From Thermoplasmatota archaeon (lineage in GTDB: Archaea > Thermoplasmatota > Thermoplasmata > UBA10834): a DNA stretch of 64,000 bases. Positions within the stretch are counted from its first letter, which is position 1, and each line of letters opens with the position of its first letter. The notes beneath the pieces are model-generated. The model was not told where the DNA came from and ran no database searches. It worked only from the letters and a program-made list of their open reading frames with translations. The translations under genes and the position numbers were made by a program. This document shows, piece after piece, positions 14,309 through 23,292 of this stretch. The stretch is taken from assembly GCA_018818785.1 (NCBI GenBank), contig JAHIRF010000011.1, forward strand, positions 1 through 64,000, in the 5' to 3' direction.

Positions 14309-15475
14309 TCAGATGAAGGCTCCGATGGTGGGCAGGTCGAGGAGGTCCATGTCGAAGAAGATGACCCCCTCCCTGACTTCATCCCGTCCAAGCATCTCCT
14401 TATCTCGCAGTAGTGCAAGGAATGAAGATCGCCACCATAGGTCCACGATGGTATTCGCCATAGCGCCGAGGTAGGCCTGCCCGAAGTTGTATCCGTATCC
14501 GTCCTCATCACAGAGATATGCGGCGTGGCCGAGGAAGCAATCCCTCGAGTTCACAAGCATCAGATATCTCTCCATCTCCCTCTTGCCCTCTTCCGATAGT
14601 GGCATGAGCGAGATATCCGTCGGATTCACTTTCACGAACTCCCTTATTGTCCCATCCTCTGAGAGGTCATATCCGACTATGTTCCTTCCGCTCAGTTGGA
14701 AAACCTTCCAATCCAATCGTTCGTCTACGTAGACTGGCAGGTAGCTCAGGTCTGGCAGGTCGAACAGTTCCGTGCCAAGCATAAGGGCCAATTCGTCAAC
14801 ATTCGCCTCTGGCTCGGAAGCTCTTGCTCTCCTAGCGATGTCCTGCGCAGGCGAGTTCTGCCTCGTGTTACCGTGTTCGGCATAAGTCAATATCCTGCTG
14901 AGACCTATCTCGTCGAGCATATCATCTGAAAGGAATCCGCATGCTTCGCGGACAGAACTGGCCGATTGTATAGTCTTTGTATCCTTCGCGTTCTTTGAGA
15001 ATTGATAGAACACATCCTGGGCCGATTCAAGCTCCTCATCGACCCTTGTTTCGCCTATGGCGTCGAGTATCCCCATACCATGCTCTGCCAGGCGTTTCCC
15101 TGGCAGTCCTATCCCTCTGCATGACAGGTTCACGTTCAGCTGCACCCTCCATCCAGCGAAGACACTTATGGGAAAAGCCTTACAGAAATGGAGCCGGTTG
15201 TTATACACGCCGCATCTTCTTCCCTTCAGGAAGTGGCATGCTCCATGTGCTCCCTGCAGTTTTATCGCAGCTCCATCGACCTCTGGTGATATGTGCTCGT
15301 CCGTGACCCCTGACATCAACTCCGGATCGCTGCGGAACTTCTCCTCCTCATGTGAGAGTAATTCTGGCTGGCATAAGCAGCAGAGGGCACAACCGTCGAT
15401 GCATTCATAGGTCATCTCGCCCAGTTCCGATAGATCCAGTTCGGTTCTGTAGGATGATTCACTTCTATCTGCCAA
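14309..15475 (-). CDS. YkgJ-type cysteine-cluster protein
   Basis: A 388-residue protein whose N-terminal half carries a cysteine cluster of the YkgJ/UPF0153 type: CIDGCALCCLCQPELL near residues 24-37, then GACHFLKGRRCGVYNNRLHFCKAFP and a later Cys (NLSCRGIG). These clusters probably bind zinc or iron-sulfur; the family has no firm function. The C-terminal 200 residues are less conserved and contain no motif I know. It overlaps the dihydroorotase gene by 11 bases, so it lies in the AMMECR1-pyrC operon. The 200-base gap downstream holds no gene. Confidence 0.75.
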   Translation of the reverse strand: MADRSESSYRTELDLSELGEMTYECIDGCALCCLCQPELLSHEEEKFRSDPELMSGVTDEHISPEVDGAAIKLQGAHGACHFLKGRRCGVYNNRLHFCKAFPISVFAGWRVQLNVNLSCRGIGLPGKRLAEHGMGILDAIGETRVDEELESAQDVFYQFSKNAKDTKTIQSASSVREACGFLSDDMLDEIGLSRILTYAEHGNTRQNSPAQDIARRARASEPEANVDELALMLGTELFDLPDLSYLPVYVDERLDWKVFQLSGRNIVGYDLSEDGTIREFVKVNPTDISLMPLSEEGKREMERYLMLVNSRDCFLGHAAYLCDEDGYGYNFGQAYLGAMANTIVDLWWRSSFLALLRDKEMLGRDEVREGVIFFDMDLLDLPTIGAFI

Positions 15476-16727
15476 TTACTTCCCTTCCCATACGGTCCCC
15501 TGACTGCGATCCATCTTCCATCATGAGTTCTCCCCCGGCAAAGACCGCTTTCGGGAATATGCAGGACATCCCATCGAACGCGCTCCATCCACACTTGGTC
15601 AGGAGTCTGTCTCCCCTTATCTCGCTTCCTTCCATGAAATCAACGACGACCAGGTCTGCATCATATCCCGGTTCGATCTTGCCTTTGGGTATTTTGAATA
15701 TCTCGCCGGGTCTCTCGCACATCGTTCTGACCACCGTGGCGAGAGCTAGATGTCTCTCCCTGACCAGCTGGAGCATGAGTGGATACATGGTTTCGACACC
15801 GGGCATTCCACAGGGTGCATGCTGGAAATCATCACTCTTCTCGTCCATCGTATGAGGTGCGTGATCGGATGCGATCATGTCGAACCTTCCCTGCTTGAAC
15901 GCGAGGTACAACGCCTGCCTATCTGCGCGGGTCCGGAGCGGAGGGTTCACCTTCCCCAGAGATCCTATCGGTCTGTCCCTATCGAGCAGCAGATGATGCG
16001 GCGAGACCTCAGCGGTCATGTTCTTCTGTTCGAACACCAGTGGTATGGATTCTCTGGCCGAGACATGGCAGATATGGAGCCTGCAATCTGGGGCAGCGTC
16101 TGCTATCTTCCGTATCGCGCTCGTCTCGCAGTCATTGTTCCTCCCTGCAAGATGGTCGTGCAAGTTCTTCTCGTCTCGTTCCTTGTCCCTCAACGACTCG
16201 TCCTCTGCGTGCACCGCTAGCACCTTGCCACATTTGGCGATCCTTGAGAGTTCGGATCCGATGGTCCTAAGTGAGGGGACCAGCAGGTTGCCCGTGGTTC
16301 CAGCCATGTACAGCTTGAAACCTATCACCTTCTCCGCCAAGCCCTCGACATCAATCCCTGGCTGGACTCCTGCAAAAAGCCCGAAATCCACATGTGATCT
16401 CGAGAGAGCGATCCCTCTCTTCTCATTCAGGAAGTCTATGGAGGTCGTGGGCGGTTTAGTGTTAGGCATATCGAAGACGCATGTGACGCCTCCGTGGAGT
16501 GCGGCGATCGATCCAGACCTGAAATCCTCTTTGTGTGTCATCCCAGGGTCTCGGAAATGGACGTGCGGGTCGATTGCGGCAGGGAGTATCTTCTTGCTGC
16601 CGAAGTTCATGCGCTTGTCGCAGTCGATGCTCTTCGCTACCTTGACAATCTTGCCATTATCTATCCCGATCTCGAGGTGTTTGAATTCACCCTGCTGATA
16701 GCAGTCGCCTTCGATGACCATATCCAT
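15465..16727 (-). CDS. pyrC: Dihydroorotase
   Basis: Zinc enzyme that cyclises N-carbamoyl-aspartate to dihydroorotate in pyrimidine synthesis. The product (about 420 residues) shows the metal motif DPHVHFRDPG, the carbamylated-lysine region VIGFKLYMAG, a later His motif (HICHVSA) and the catalytic SDHAPH. ATG 16727 (MDMVIEGD) matches usual family N-termini; the ORF start at 16736 is a GTG overlapping the AMMECR1 stop. No other pyr genes adjoin except UMP kinase far away at 62 kb. Assignment is secure; hydantoinase paralogues are less likely given the motif set. Confidence 0.9.
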   Translation of the reverse strand: MDMVIEGDCYQQGEFKHLEIGIDNGKIVKVAKSIDCDKRMNFGSKKILPAAIDPHVHFRDPGMTHKEDFRSGSIAALHGGVTCVFDMPNTKPPTTSIDFLNEKRGIALSRSHVDFGLFAGVQPGIDVEGLAEKVIGFKLYMAGTTGNLLVPSLRTIGSELSRIAKCGKVLAVHAEDESLRDKERDEKNLHDHLAGRNNDCETSAIRKIADAAPDCRLHICHVSARESIPLVFEQKNMTAEVSPHHLLLDRDRPIGSLGKVNPPLRTRADRQALYLAFKQGRFDMIASDHAPHTMDEKSDDFQHAPCGMPGVETMYPLMLQLVRERHLALATVVRTMCERPGEIFKIPKGKIEPGYDADLVVVDFMEGSEIRGDRLLTKCGWSAFDGMSCIFPKAVFAGGELMMEDGSQSGDRMGREVIGR

Positions 16728-16728
16728 T

Positions 16729-17331
16729 TCATTCACTCAATCTTCTGCGTTTGACCTTCCCTCTGGGTGATTCTTCCGAAAATACCTCCGCAGTGAACTT
16801 GAACACCTTCGTGTCCCCGTCGAGCCAGGTATCTGGTGGAAGACCTGCCTTGATGCATGTCTGCGATAGGAACTCCTCTGCATCCCATCCCCATTCGACT
16901 GGTACTTGCGGGAGCAGAAGACCGCGATTCCATCCCTTCTGGACGATCAACCCATCCTCTCCGACATGAATTTGATTCGGCAGGTCCTGGCATCTCTTCA
17001 CCTTGATCTCTTCGGGTGGGGTCAGCAGGCTGACCTCCACCGTGATCCCCCCAAGTTCCTGCGATTTCACCGGGGGGAACCTTGGGTCCCGTGAGCTCGC
17101 ACTTATAGCGGAGTCCTTGAGGGCATCCTCGAGCGAAATAATCGGTTCAGGGTACCCTATGCACCCCCTCAATTCATCTTGAGGGTGTGTCGTCAGTGTC
17201 ACGAATACCCCAAATTTGTTCTTGAACGATTCTGGGAGGTCGAGGCCAGAGATCTTCTCTCTCTTGACATGGCTCTCGACGACTCTCCTCGCAGTCGTCA
17301 CGGCCAGTTCGCCCTCTTCATCGGAGAACAT
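16729..17331 (-). CDS. AMMECR1-domain protein
   Basis: A 200-residue protein of the AMMECR1 family with the signature LRGCIGYPEP near residues 54-63. The family is found in archaea and eukaryotes and its biochemical role is not established; the conserved Cys and Arg suggest enzyme activity. Here it starts the AMMECR1-pyrC-ykgJ operon. A TATA-like AAGTCTATATCC lies about 40 bases upstream on the minus strand. Length and sequence appear intact. Confidence 0.9.
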   Translation of the reverse strand: MFSDEEGELAVTTARRVVESHVKREKISGLDLPESFKNKFGVFVTLTTHPQDELRGCIGYPEPIISLEDALKDSAISASSRDPRFPPVKSQELGGITVEVSLLTPPEEIKVKRCQDLPNQIHVGEDGLIVQKGWNRGLLLPQVPVEWGWDAEEFLSQTCIKAGLPPDTWLDGDTKVFKFTAEVFSEESPRGKVKRRRLSE

Positions 17332-17452
17332 GATGGTTTTCCCGGGGTGCTAACGAATCTGGTGGATATAGACTTTTCAACCTGCACGAGTCGTCCAATA
17401 GCCTTTTTCGACCAAAAACCCCTTTCGCTGGCCTGTGACCTGTGGACCAAAC

Positions 17453-17462
17453 CTTAAATATC
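17453..17462 (+). promoter_or_regulatory. TATA box of the V4R-roadblock operon
   Basis: CTTAAATATC, 29 bases before ATG 17491. The implied transcript has almost no leader. Confidence 0.5.
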
Positions 17463-17490
17463 CTCGATACGAATCCACAGAGCGGATTAG

Positions 17491-17901
17491 ATGAAGTTCG
17501 TCAAGCTCTCCCAGTCCGAGTTCGAGGAGATACGGAAGCTATACGAAGGTGTCATGTCTCAGGCTTGCCACGGTCTGTTCTTCAGGGAGGGCATGATCCT
17601 GGGAGAGGAGATATCCAAGATTGCGCTTCAAGAGCCTGAGAAATACTTCGAGATATGTGGCAATCTGCTCAGGGCACGAGGTTGGATCGATAATATCGTC
17701 TTCGAGGAATCCACTGCGACGGCAGAGGGGTCCGTGGAGTCGACCCAATCGGATATACCGACTTGTCACAGGCTGAGAGGTATTGTGAAGAAGATATACG
17801 AGGCCAAGACTCACAGGAGATTCCACTGCGACGAGATCGAGTGCGTGAGCAAAGGCGACAAGCACTGCGTTTTCAAGGTCGAACTGGTAGGAGGGGATTG
17901 A
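17491..17901 (+). CDS. V4R (4-vinyl reductase-type) domain protein
   Basis: A 136-residue single V4R domain, ending in the typical cysteine-bearing strand pair FHCDEIECVSKGDKHCVFKVE; HRLRGIVKKIYE precedes it. V4R domains bind small hydrophobic or metal ligands and often act as sensor modules. The gene is followed one base later by a roadblock/LC7 gene, suggesting a sensor-regulator pair. A similar V4R domain occurs next to the Ras-like GTPase at 36.5 kb. The family is clear; the ligand is unknown. Confidence 0.83.
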   Translation: MKFVKLSQSEFEEIRKLYEGVMSQACHGLFFREGMILGEEISKIALQEPEKYFEICGNLLRARGWIDNIVFEESTATAEGSVESTQSDIPTCHRLRGIVKKIYEAKTHRRFHCDEIECVSKGDKHCVFKVELVGGD

Positions 17902-17902
17902 A

Positions 17903-18250
17903 TTGGAGCTTAAGCCAGCCCTCAGGGCGTTGAGGGAGAGTTGCGGGGCAATAGCATCTGCGATAATAAGCAGGGACGGACTCGTGATTGCAGCTGATCT
18001 GCCCGAAGGTGTATCCATGGACACATTCGCCATCATGTGCGCTACTCTCATCGGCGCGGCATCTACTGCCAACTCCGAGTTAAGAGTCGGCACGCCGCAA
18101 TCCGTGGTAGTCGAGTGCGAGGATGCGAAGATGGTCGTCGTCGGCGCCGGAAGAAAAGCCCTCGTCGTCACCGTTATCTCCAGGAAGAACGATGAATTGA
18201 TCGCGAAGAAGGAACTGCTGAAACTCGCGGATTCCATCAAGATGATCTGA
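17903..18250 (+). CDS. Roadblock/LC7 domain protein
   Basis: A 115-residue roadblock/LC7 (MglB-like) domain: the pattern AIASAIISRDGLVIAADLPEG, then MVVVGAGRKALVVTVI and a closing helix are typical. Such proteins dimerise and regulate Ras-like GTPases as activating or scaffolding partners. It starts with TTG, preceded by GGAGGGG, right behind the V4R gene. The obvious partner would be the Rab-like GTPase encoded about 18 kb away (inference). Confidence 0.87.
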   Translation: MELKPALRALRESCGAIASAIISRDGLVIAADLPEGVSMDTFAIMCATLIGAASTANSELRVGTPQSVVVECEDAKMVVVGAGRKALVVTVISRKNDELIAKKELLKLADSIKMI

Positions 18251-18289
18251 TCCCCGAGCTTTCGAATCCTTCGCGACCCGTCTCATTTG

Positions 18290-18296
18290 CTTTTTT
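18290..18296 (+). terminator. T-tract after the roadblock gene
   Basis: GCTTTTTTG about 40 bases beyond the stop codon, an archaeal U-tract type terminator for the V4R-roadblock operon. Confidence 0.4.
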
Positions 18297-18319
18297 GAGA
18301 AATCATAAGGTGTTTCAGA

Positions 18320-18346
18320 GGGTCAGAACGCGAACCGTCCTGACCC
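18320..18346 (-). terminator. Hairpin between convergent roadblock and AOR genes
   Basis: GGGTCAG and CTGACCC form a perfect 7-bp stem with a 13-base loop, lying 26 bases beyond the AOR stop. No strong U-tract follows on the minus strand, so the terminator call is tentative. Confidence 0.35.
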
Positions 18347-18371
18347 GGTTTGGTTTCGTACCAGCAACGGC

Positions 18372-20201
18372 TCAGACGATATCCAGTTCCTTGAGCTTCT
18401 CTGGGGTGGGTGCGCCATCAGTGGTCCAGCCGCGGACAGCCATGTAATCGTCGAGCATATTGTTCATCTCCTCGACGGTTATCTTGGCGCCCTTGGACGG
18501 CCCCTCGGGGATCGGGTCCTCGAGCACTCTCGGGGGCAGGAGCCAGTCCTTCCTGGTGATTCCATGCTTCACATTGAAGCCCCCCTTCATGTTGTGTATA
18601 CGCTCGCCGATCTTCAGGAGCTCTTCCTCAGTGAACTGCAGGCCGGATATCGCCTCGATGACCTCCCTGAGCTTATCGATCAGGAAGAAGCCTCTCGAGA
18701 ACTTGCACAGGCCGACCGAATCGTAGACGCCCATGAAGTTCTCCATGGTGGCGACCTTCTCGCCCTTCCCTTCGATGGATAGCCGGTCGATGCCCTCCCA
18801 TCGCCAGAACTTGCCGACGAGCTCAGGTGCGTACATGCCTGCCCTCAGGTGGCAAGCGCCACGGGTAGACGTCATGAATGACAGTCCATGTCCCTTCATG
18901 CCTCTGACATCGTATGCGGGAGGCTCCATGCCCTTGGTGTGCACCGCGTATCTCTCGGCGCCCTTGCCGATCTTCTCAGCGGCCCTCTTTACTCCTTCGG
19001 ACAGGATGTCTCCGAACCCTTCGCGCCTCCCGATCATCTCGCACATCTTCGGCACAGAGTCGGATGCGTTGTCCCAGGTCAGCTTCATGCCGACCTCATC
19101 CTCGGTGATTATCCCTCTCTGGATGAGCTCCATTGCGAATCCTATGGCCACTCCGGCGGAGATCGTGTCGATACCTACCAAGTCACAGACCTCGTTTGCC
19201 TTGGCCACGGATTCGATATCGGCGTTGCCGCAGCCTCCTCCGAGTGAGTAGAGCGTCTCGTACTCCAGGCCATCGATCGCGACTCCGGAGAACTTGCCGC
19301 TCTTGATCTCGAACAGCTTGCCGCAGGGCTTCGTGCATGCGAAACAGGCCTTGTTCTTGCTGACATACCTTGGCGCCCAGTAATACGGGTCGATCTGCTC
19401 CCTCTCCTTGAAGAAGCTTTCCTGCCAGTTCCTGGTCGGGAACACTCCCTTCTCCTTGTTGATCCAACCTAGGAACTCGCCCGTGCCGTATTTCGTATCC
19501 TCGTTGAACGATGGAGCGGCTTCCATTATCTTCTGATATCTGAGCGCGATCTCCAGCAGCTTCCCGGGATCCGCAGGTTCTAGATCTCCGGTTCCTCGGA
19601 CGACGATAGCCTTGAGGTTCTTCGACCCCATCACTGCTCCGAGGCCAGCCCTGCCGGCCTGCCTATCGTCGCAATCTATGCAAGCCATCCTGACCAGTTT
19701 CTCGCCAGCGACGCCTATGCAAGCCACCTTGACATCCCAGCCATGCCTCTTCTTGAGGATATCAGGCACCTGTCTTGTATCCTTACCCCAGAGGTCATCG
19801 GCTTCGTTGATCTCGATCTTGTCATCCTCGATGAAGAGATATGACGGCTTCTCGGCCTTTCCGAATATCTCGAGCGCGTCATAACCCGCGTGCCTTAGCT
19901 CCGCACCTATGGAGCCGCCCATGATGCTCTCGGCCAGTGTATTGGTGGCCGGAGACTTCGCAGCGAAGGCGGTCTTGCCGCCCGTCGGCACCGCAAACCC
20001 GTCGAACACCCCTGGAGCCATGGCCAGGACGTTCTCGGGTGAGAGAGCGTCTGCACCTTCAGGGACGCCGTGATATACGAGCTCTATCGCGAACCCAGAT
20101 CCTCCGAGGTACTTCTTCACGTATCTTTCATCGGTCGATTTGATGGAATCCTTGCCAGAGCTGAGGTCTATCTTCAATATCTTTCCTGAAAAGCCCTTCA
20201 T
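18372..20201 (-). CDS. aor: Tungsten-dependent aldehyde:ferredoxin oxidoreductase
   Basis: About 609 residues, normal for the AOR family, with the pterin/Fe4S4 N-terminal domain (GGSGFAIELVYHGVPEG, GGSIGAELRHAGYDALEI) and cofactor-binding cysteines (ACFACTKPC and VGLCKFSRG). AOR oxidises aldehydes, often from amino-acid keto acids, to carboxylates and passes electrons to ferredoxin. It follows a polyferredoxin gene with 2 bases between, its likely electron partner. ATG 20201 is preferred because GGAGG is 7 bases upstream; the ATG at 20207 lies too close to that site. Which aldehyde is used cannot be told. Confidence 0.92.
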   Translation of the reverse strand: MKGFSGKILKIDLSSGKDSIKSTDERYVKKYLGGSGFAIELVYHGVPEGADALSPENVLAMAPGVFDGFAVPTGGKTAFAAKSPATNTLAESIMGGSIGAELRHAGYDALEIFGKAEKPSYLFIEDDKIEINEADDLWGKDTRQVPDILKKRHGWDVKVACIGVAGEKLVRMACIDCDDRQAGRAGLGAVMGSKNLKAIVVRGTGDLEPADPGKLLEIALRYQKIMEAAPSFNEDTKYGTGEFLGWINKEKGVFPTRNWQESFFKEREQIDPYYWAPRYVSKNKACFACTKPCGKLFEIKSGKFSGVAIDGLEYETLYSLGGGCGNADIESVAKANEVCDLVGIDTISAGVAIGFAMELIQRGIITEDEVGMKLTWDNASDSVPKMCEMIGRREGFGDILSEGVKRAAEKIGKGAERYAVHTKGMEPPAYDVRGMKGHGLSFMTSTRGACHLRAGMYAPELVGKFWRWEGIDRLSIEGKGEKVATMENFMGVYDSVGLCKFSRGFFLIDKLREVIEAISGLQFTEEELLKIGERIHNMKGGFNVKHGITRKDWLLPPRVLEDPIPEGPSKGAKITVEEMNNMLDDYMAVRGWTTDGAPTPEKLKELDIV

Positions 20202-20203
20202 GC

Positions 20204-20653
20204 TCATTCCTCCGCCTTCAGAAGCTTCCTGACTGCCTCATACTGCTCGGGTTTGGGTTCCTCATACTTGATCGCGCCCATCGAGCAGAACTTCACGCAG
20301 GTCGGGTCCCCTCCGCAGAGGTCGCACTTGAATGCGGTCTCCTCCATCCTCATGACCCCGAACGGACAGACCTCGACGCATGTTCCGCATGCGGTGCATT
20401 CGTCCTCATCGACCCGCACGATGCCGTCCTCGATCTTGATCGCCTCGACTGGACAGGCAGTCACACAGCATTCATCCTTACAAGCTACGCAGTGCGTACA
20501 AACCGACGGGAAATCAATCCTGACGTCGCGCTTGTGCACCTGCAACCTCGCGTCTGCGTGGTTGATCTTACCCTCGTGATACAGAGTGCAGGCAATCTCA
20601 CAGAATCTGCACCCAGTACACTTGTCCGGGTACGGTACTAGCATCTTTACCAT
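20204..20653 (-). CDS. Polyferredoxin, AOR electron-transfer subunit
   Basis: A 149-residue iron-sulfur protein with cysteine clusters that suit four [4Fe-4S] centres: CTGCRFCEIAC, CTHCVACKDECCVTACP, CTACGTCVEVCP and CDLCGGDPTCVKFC. This is the HycB/CooF-like arrangement common beside AOR genes. It probably accepts electrons from the neighbouring AOR. A near-palindrome TACCATACGGTA overlaps the start codon region on the opposite strand reading. Start ATG 20653 follows GGGGGT. Confidence 0.9.
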   Translation of the reverse strand: MVKMLVPYPDKCTGCRFCEIACTLYHEGKINHADARLQVHKRDVRIDFPSVCTHCVACKDECCVTACPVEAIKIEDGIVRVDEDECTACGTCVEVCPFGVMRMEETAFKCDLCGGDPTCVKFCSMGAIKYEEPKPEQYEAVRKLLKAEE

Positions 20654-20743
20654 ACGGTAATACCCCCTGGTGGTCTTGACTATGTGCGGTAATGGGGTCT
20701 ATGTAAAAAAGCTGTGCCCTCTGACCCCATCAATCTCGGAGCG

Positions 20744-21076
20744 TCATTTCGATTTCCGCTTGATCTCGACCTTCTTGAACTCGGACTTCTTCTTGGGCAT
20801 CTCCTTGTCCACCTCCACCAGAATCGCGTCTATGAAGCTCCTGGCGGCCAGGAGGACCTCCTTCTCGGCCCTGTGGATCCTTACCTTCGTCTCCTCCGGG
20901 ACGTCCATTTGCTTCATGGCCGAATTCGCAGCCTGCACTATCTCCATGCCTGCATTGACGAAATGAGTCATGGTCTCCTTGGTCGTGACCTTGGTCGCTA
21001 TCTCCTCAATGTGCCTTTCGAGACGCTTTGCGACCTCTACCCCTTTTTCTACCCTTCTTCCTTCCAATTTCCTCAC
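20744..21076 (-). CDS. Hypothetical helical protein overlapping arsA
   Basis: Not recognised. A 110-residue, highly charged, almost wholly helical protein (KRLERHIEEIATKV, AEKEVLLAARSFIDAILVEVDKE) with a basic tail. Its first 71 bases overlap the 3' end of the ArsA gene in another frame. Reading-frame length and codon use favour a real gene, although a start further in (for example the Val in VEVAKRLER or a later Met) would reduce the overlap. It probably is cotranscribed with arsA. Confidence 0.6.
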   Translation of the reverse strand: MRKLEGRRVEKGVEVAKRLERHIEEIATKVTTKETMTHFVNAGMEIVQAANSAMKQMDVPEETKVRIHRAEKEVLLAARSFIDAILVEVDKEMPKKKSEFKKVEIKRKSK

Positions 21077-22235
21077 CTTCGAACCTGACTTTCAACCAGG
21101 GGCCATCCAAGTCGGCACCCAGTATCTCCTTGTTGGTAAGAGCGTACGGGAGCACTATGGATTTCTTGAACGCCCCCAGCTGCAATGTTAGAACATCCTT
21201 GCGTGTATATAGCTCTAGTTTCTGATCCATCACGAACGGCATCTTGATGGCGAATACGCTCGCTCCGTCCTCTTCATATACTCTCATCGGGGATTCTACA
21301 GAGTACACCTGGGTAGGGTCATCATCCCCGAACAACTGAATGGCTAACGATTCAAGTGATTTTCCTCCAAGCACCTCTCGGGGCATCAACGAAGCCTTGA
21401 ATGTCTTCAACGGCGCGAATATGCTCTCTATCGTATCCAGGTGCTCCTTCTGTTCTTTGAGCTTTCCATCGAAGTACACGTCTGACAACCCTTCTGGTAT
21501 GATCCTGTTTATGACCAGGCTCTCGACGGTGTATCCATACATGCACAGGTAAGTGTAAGCCCGCTGGGTCTCCGTTATGACCATCTTCTCCGGGTTCACA
21601 ACCAGTCTCACGGATGTGATCTCCGGATCCGTTAGGAGGTCCCGGACATATCGGAGCCGCTCCCTGAGATTCTCCAAGTCCTCAAGGAATTTGTCGGAGG
21701 GCAGCGGGGTGGACACCATCTTCCCAATGGTCACCCTCGCTATCTTCAGCACATTCCTGACCATGTGGAACAGGTGGTCGAAATACCAGCTGGCGATATC
21801 GGGGAATGATAGGAGTCTGAGCGTATCCGCCGTTGGTGCGGTGTCGATTATGACCACGTCGTAGCTATCCGATTTATGAAACTCTTCGACATAGAACAGT
21901 GCCGACATGAGTTCCATGCCTGGGAAGACGGCCATCTCCTTCGCCGTGACGCCGTCCATGCCCTGCGATGCCAGGAAGTCTGATAGGTATGCCTGGATCT
22001 CCTTCCAACGCGTCTCGAGCTCAAGCTGTATATCCACCTCTAAACCGTCGAGGTTCTTCCGTATCCGCTCTATCTTCCCGGACAACGGGACCTCTAGGGA
22101 ATCGGACAGGCTATGCGCAGAATCGGTGCTGACCACGATCGTCCTGTGCCCTAACGAGGCCGATCGGAGGGCGGTAGCAGCGGCAACGGATGTCTTCCCG
22201 ACGCCACCCTTGCCCGTGTAGATTATCACTCTCAT
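21006..22235 (-). CDS. arsA: ArsA/Get3-family ATPase
   Basis: A 409-residue single-domain ArsA family ATPase with deviant Walker A (YTGKGGVGKTS), the switch motif STDSAHS and IIDTAPTADTLRLL. In eukaryotes Get3 targets tail-anchored proteins; archaeal homologues are thought to do similarly or to serve metal handling. I see no arsenic genes near it. The C-terminal tail is very basic (GRKKGRKRGRGRKASRKAH), unusual for the family and possibly membrane or nucleic-acid binding. Start ATG 22235 has GGAGG 6 bases upstream. Confidence 0.88.
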   Translation of the reverse strand: MRVIIYTGKGGVGKTSVAAATALRSASLGHRTIVVSTDSAHSLSDSLEVPLSGKIERIRKNLDGLEVDIQLELETRWKEIQAYLSDFLASQGMDGVTAKEMAVFPGMELMSALFYVEEFHKSDSYDVVIIDTAPTADTLRLLSFPDIASWYFDHLFHMVRNVLKIARVTIGKMVSTPLPSDKFLEDLENLRERLRYVRDLLTDPEITSVRLVVNPEKMVITETQRAYTYLCMYGYTVESLVINRIIPEGLSDVYFDGKLKEQKEHLDTIESIFAPLKTFKASLMPREVLGGKSLESLAIQLFGDDDPTQVYSVESPMRVYEEDGASVFAIKMPFVMDQKLELYTRKDVLTLQLGAFKKSIVLPYALTNKEILGADLDGPWLKVRFEGEEIGRKKGRKRGRGRKASRKAH

Positions 22236-22283
22236 GTCCATCCTCCGAAAGCGTTGCTAGAATACACTCTCGCTGGATAATGG

Positions 22284-22388
22284 TGTCGGGGACGGGATTC
22301 GAACCCGTGACCTCCGGATATCCTAGGAGCATCTGGTCAGAAGAACTCCCTATGAGTCCGACGCTCCACCAGGCTGAGCCACCCCGAC
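22284..22388 (-). tRNA. tRNA-Met (CAT), intron-containing
   Basis: Acceptor GTCGGGG pairs with CCCCGAC, D-stem GCTC/GAGC, anticodon stem TCGGA/TCCGG, loop CTCATA...A with anticodon CAT, and T-arm ACGGG-TTCGAAT-CCCGT. A 31-base intron (22320-22350) interrupts the loop after the base 3' of the anticodon (position 37/38), the standard archaeal place; its ends can pair (GGAG/CTCC). The 3' CCA is encoded (22281-22283). Introns are common in archaeal elongator tRNA-Met, so I favour elongator Met over Ile2. Confidence 0.9.
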
Positions 22389-22425
22389 ATGGTCCCCGTC
22401 GCGATATACGCGGGGTATGTACCCC

Positions 22426-23190
22426 CTATTCCTCTTTCTCTTCCTTGGATCCGTCCTCGGACTCGGCGGGTTGCTCCACAGGCGTCTCTTCAGTCGAGAC
22501 ATCTGCTGGCTTCTGCTCCTCAATCTCTTCGATCTTCTCATCCTGGGCGGGTTCCTCGGCAGGAGCGATAATCGGTTGCTCGTCCGGTTCTGGCATCTTG
22601 CCGGATCTCAGAACCTCACTCTTGCCGATCTCTATCCTCTTGACTGGCACAATGATCTTCGATGCATCGGAGATCGCCTTCGACATGTCCCCCATGATCA
22701 TCTTGCGGACAAGGTCGCTGATAGTGGATTCGGCCGCCATCTTCGCGACGGAATCCTTCATGATGTTCCTGATGGCGGTCTCCTGCGATGCTTGGATCCT
22801 CTGCTCGGACACAGCCATTGGCTTGACGCGGACTTCCCAACCATCCTTTGTGATGACATCCACGACGGTATCGGTCTTCGTCCTCTTCCTCCTGGTGAGT
22901 CTCCTGACATAGTCGCTTGTCAGGTTGTGCCCCTCGTAGAGGGTGAATGCATCGAAACCTCTGACGTCATGAACCTTGAATCTGAGCTTGATATGCATCT
23001 TGGAGAAATCACCGGTCATATCCTGCACAGTTGCCTCGGCGATCCTTCCCATCACACTTTCGGGTCCGTTGGACGGTGTCTCTCCGAGCTGCATGCGGCT
23101 GAACATATCAGGCGCGTAGATCTTGTACCATTCCTTTGCACGCCACCTGTCCTTGATCTTCTTGGCAGCAGCCCTCGCCTTCTGAGCCAT
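22426..23190 (-). CDS. rps3ae: Ribosomal protein eS1 (S3Ae)
   Basis: A 254-residue small-subunit ribosomal protein of the archaeal/eukaryotic eS1 family (KDRWRAKEWYKIYAPDMF, then FKVHDVRGFDAFTLYEGHNLTSDYVRRLTRRKRTK). About the last 45 residues form a Glu/Pro-rich acidic tail (EEPAQDEKIEEIEEQKPAD), a common archaeal extension. It lies alone upstream of tRNA-Met on the same strand. The call is firm. Confidence 0.96.
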   Translation of the reverse strand: MAQKARAAAKKIKDRWRAKEWYKIYAPDMFSRMQLGETPSNGPESVMGRIAEATVQDMTGDFSKMHIKLRFKVHDVRGFDAFTLYEGHNLTSDYVRRLTRRKRTKTDTVVDVITKDGWEVRVKPMAVSEQRIQASQETAIRNIMKDSVAKMAAESTISDLVRKMIMGDMSKAISDASKIIVPVKRIEIGKSEVLRSGKMPEPDEQPIIAPAEEPAQDEKIEEIEEQKPADVSTEETPVEQPAESEDGSKEEKEE

Positions 23191-23292
23191 CTAATACCTC
23201 TGGTTGACTGATTAGGATGCTCGATAACAGATTTCTATATTAAAAGCTTGCTGTGGAAAAAGAAATGATCGAAAGGGGGTTTGGGGTGGTTT

